Below, in pieces: positions 5,025 through 5,755 of a DNA stretch of 5,755 nt. Positions within the stretch are counted from its first letter, which is position 1; every line of letters starts with the position of its first letter. Position numbers and translations under genes: made by a program. Source of the stretch: CS1-C013 sp964353745 (GTDB lineage: Archaea; Aenigmatarchaeota; Aenigmatarchaeia; Aenigmatarchaeales; Aenigmatarchaeaceae); the NCBI GenBank assembly GCA_964353745.1, contig CAYGWD010000035.1:1-5755 (forward strand), given 5' to 3'. Under the pieces are notes generated by a model. It was given only the letters and a program-made list of their open reading frames with translations. It did not search any database and was not told the DNA's origin.

Positions 5025-5755
5025 TCATTCTCTCGCTCTATAATCCTCTAACCACTTCAAGAAATTCTTTTTCTCGATCTTCTTAATCTCATTCTCAACA
5101 TCGTCAGGCGAGACTAGAGCATAATGATCCCTGGTCTCAGGTTTTATTGTGTCAACCACTATTATTCCTACGTCATTAAGAATATCCTTTGTCTCCTTAT
5201 CAGACTCTCCTATGACTAGCTTAGGCTTTATAGAAGCTAGGACCTTTGAAGCCACCTTTGAAGGCTTGAAATTCTGTATCCAAACAGCCTTGTTGTTTAT
5301 GTTAAATTCTCTATTGATATTTACGATGTCCTCCTTTGTGAAATTTGGAATCATTATAACAGGTATCATTTTCTCATTTTCTATGTCCTTTATTTCCTGC
5401 TCTATCTTAGTCTTTTCTTCATAGGCCTGCTTCATGTTCTTCTCTTTGGACAGTTCGAACTTTAGCTGCCTTATCAGAATGTCCCTTGACCTTATTTCCT
5501 TCTCTTTGCAAACCTGTTTTCTGGCTTCCTCGTTTCTTTTCATCTGTTCTTCCAAGTATTCCTGTTTTTGAATCTCAAGGTTTCTTATCCTTGTCTCGAG
5601 CTTCTCCAAATAGTTCTTTAGTATTTCGTGTCTTTCCCTTTCCTCTTTCAACTTTTTCTCCAGTTCCTTTGTTCTTTCTTCGAAGTTTACTTCAACTTCC
5701 TTTACAACCTCTTTTTTAGCTTCCTTTTCCCTTGGCGATATTTTTTCAATGGCAT
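5025..5755 (-). CDS. DUF460/COG2433 family protein, C-terminal part (5' end outside window)
   Basis: The frame stays open to the right edge, showing the last 242 residues; the in-frame TTG at 5651 is not a credible start because coding continues upstream of it. Visible residues from about 9 to 127 form a long Glu/Lys/Arg-rich coiled coil with no proline breaks. A compact alpha/beta domain follows, starting near IPVIMIPNFTKEDI and including KAVWIQNF, LVIGESDKETKDILNDVGI and an end of the type FLKWLEDYRARE. This arrangement matches the C-terminal half of archaeal DUF460/COG2433 proteins as remembered, whose absent N-terminal half carries a RuvC/YqgF-like RNase H-fold domain. The family's function is not established; a nucleic-acid role is suggested only by that fold. 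The gene converges on the GGGP synthase gene with one base between stop codons. Alternative: another coiled-coil protein with a similar C-terminal fold. Confidence 0.72.
   Translation of the reverse strand, partial: AIEKISPREKEAKKEVVKEVEVNFEERTKELEKKLKEERERHEILKNYLEKLETRIRNLEIQKQEYLEEQMKRNEEARKQVCKEKEIRSRDILIRQLKFELSKEKNMKQAYEEKTKIEQEIKDIENEKMIPVIMIPNFTKEDIVNINREFNINNKAVWIQNFKPSKVASKVLASIKPKLVIGESDKETKDILNDVGIIVVDTIKPETRDHYALVSPDDVENEIKKIEKKNFLKWLEDYRARE

Noticed and set aside
5651..5651. TTG at 5651 as the start of a 208-residue minus-strand gene
   Set aside because: The same frame continues without a stop to the right edge with the same coiled-coil composition, so the gene is cut by the window.
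5149..5719. + strand open frames rich in Phe, Ser and Leu opposite the DUF460-family gene
   Set aside because: Their composition is the expected complement of a Glu/Lys-rich coiled coil; the minus-strand frame is continuous and family-like.
1..5755. CRISPR array, insertion sequence or transposase gene, complete rRNA or tRNA
   Set aside because: Scanning by eye found no regularly spaced repeats, no transposase-like frame and no complete RNA gene.

Overview
This 5.8 kb window is most likely archaeal chromosome. The decisive evidence is a tandem pair of genes for the first two committed steps of archaeal ether-lipid synthesis: sn-glycerol-1-phosphate dehydrogenase (egsA), then geranylgeranylglyceryl phosphate synthase of the Archaeoglobus-like group I type. 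An archaeal-type DUF460/COG2433 protein, BRE/TATA-like elements at archaeal spacing, absent Shine-Dalgarno sequences and AGA/AGG/ATA-rich codon use agree with this. The lineage cannot be fixed from the window; a small-genome or DPANN-type archaeon is possible but is only a guess.

Layout from left to right: (1) the last 62 codons of a winged-helix protein, + strand, running off the left edge; (2) a short convergent spacer with two hairpins; (3) a small, AT-rich, minus-strand gene of the class A inorganic pyrophosphatase family, in which several residues remembered as catalytic are replaced; (4) a 94-base spacer with a likely promoter, a perfect 11-bp inverted repeat and a 20-base stretch resembling the 3' end of a tRNA; (5) a full-length phosphoenolpyruvate synthase gene, minus strand; (6) a compact 60-base divergent promoter region; (7) egsA and the GGGP synthase gene, + strand, the second with its own clear promoter; (8) the 3' part of a DUF460/COG2433 coiled-coil protein, minus strand, ending one base from the GGGP synthase stop codon and running off the right edge.

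How the genes fit together: PEP synthase sits at the entry to gluconeogenesis, which can supply dihydroxyacetone phosphate. G1P dehydrogenase reduces that to sn-glycerol-1-phosphate, and GGGP synthase joins it to geranylgeranyl diphosphate with release of pyrophosphate. A pyrophosphatase next door would make sense, but this one looks catalytically impaired, so a simple PPi-removal role is doubtful. No mobile-element gene, CRISPR array or complete RNA gene was found. The least ordinary part is roughly 190-775: a low-GC degenerate pyrophosphatase gene bordered by a tRNA-end-like fragment and an inverted repeat. The rest is conserved core metabolism.
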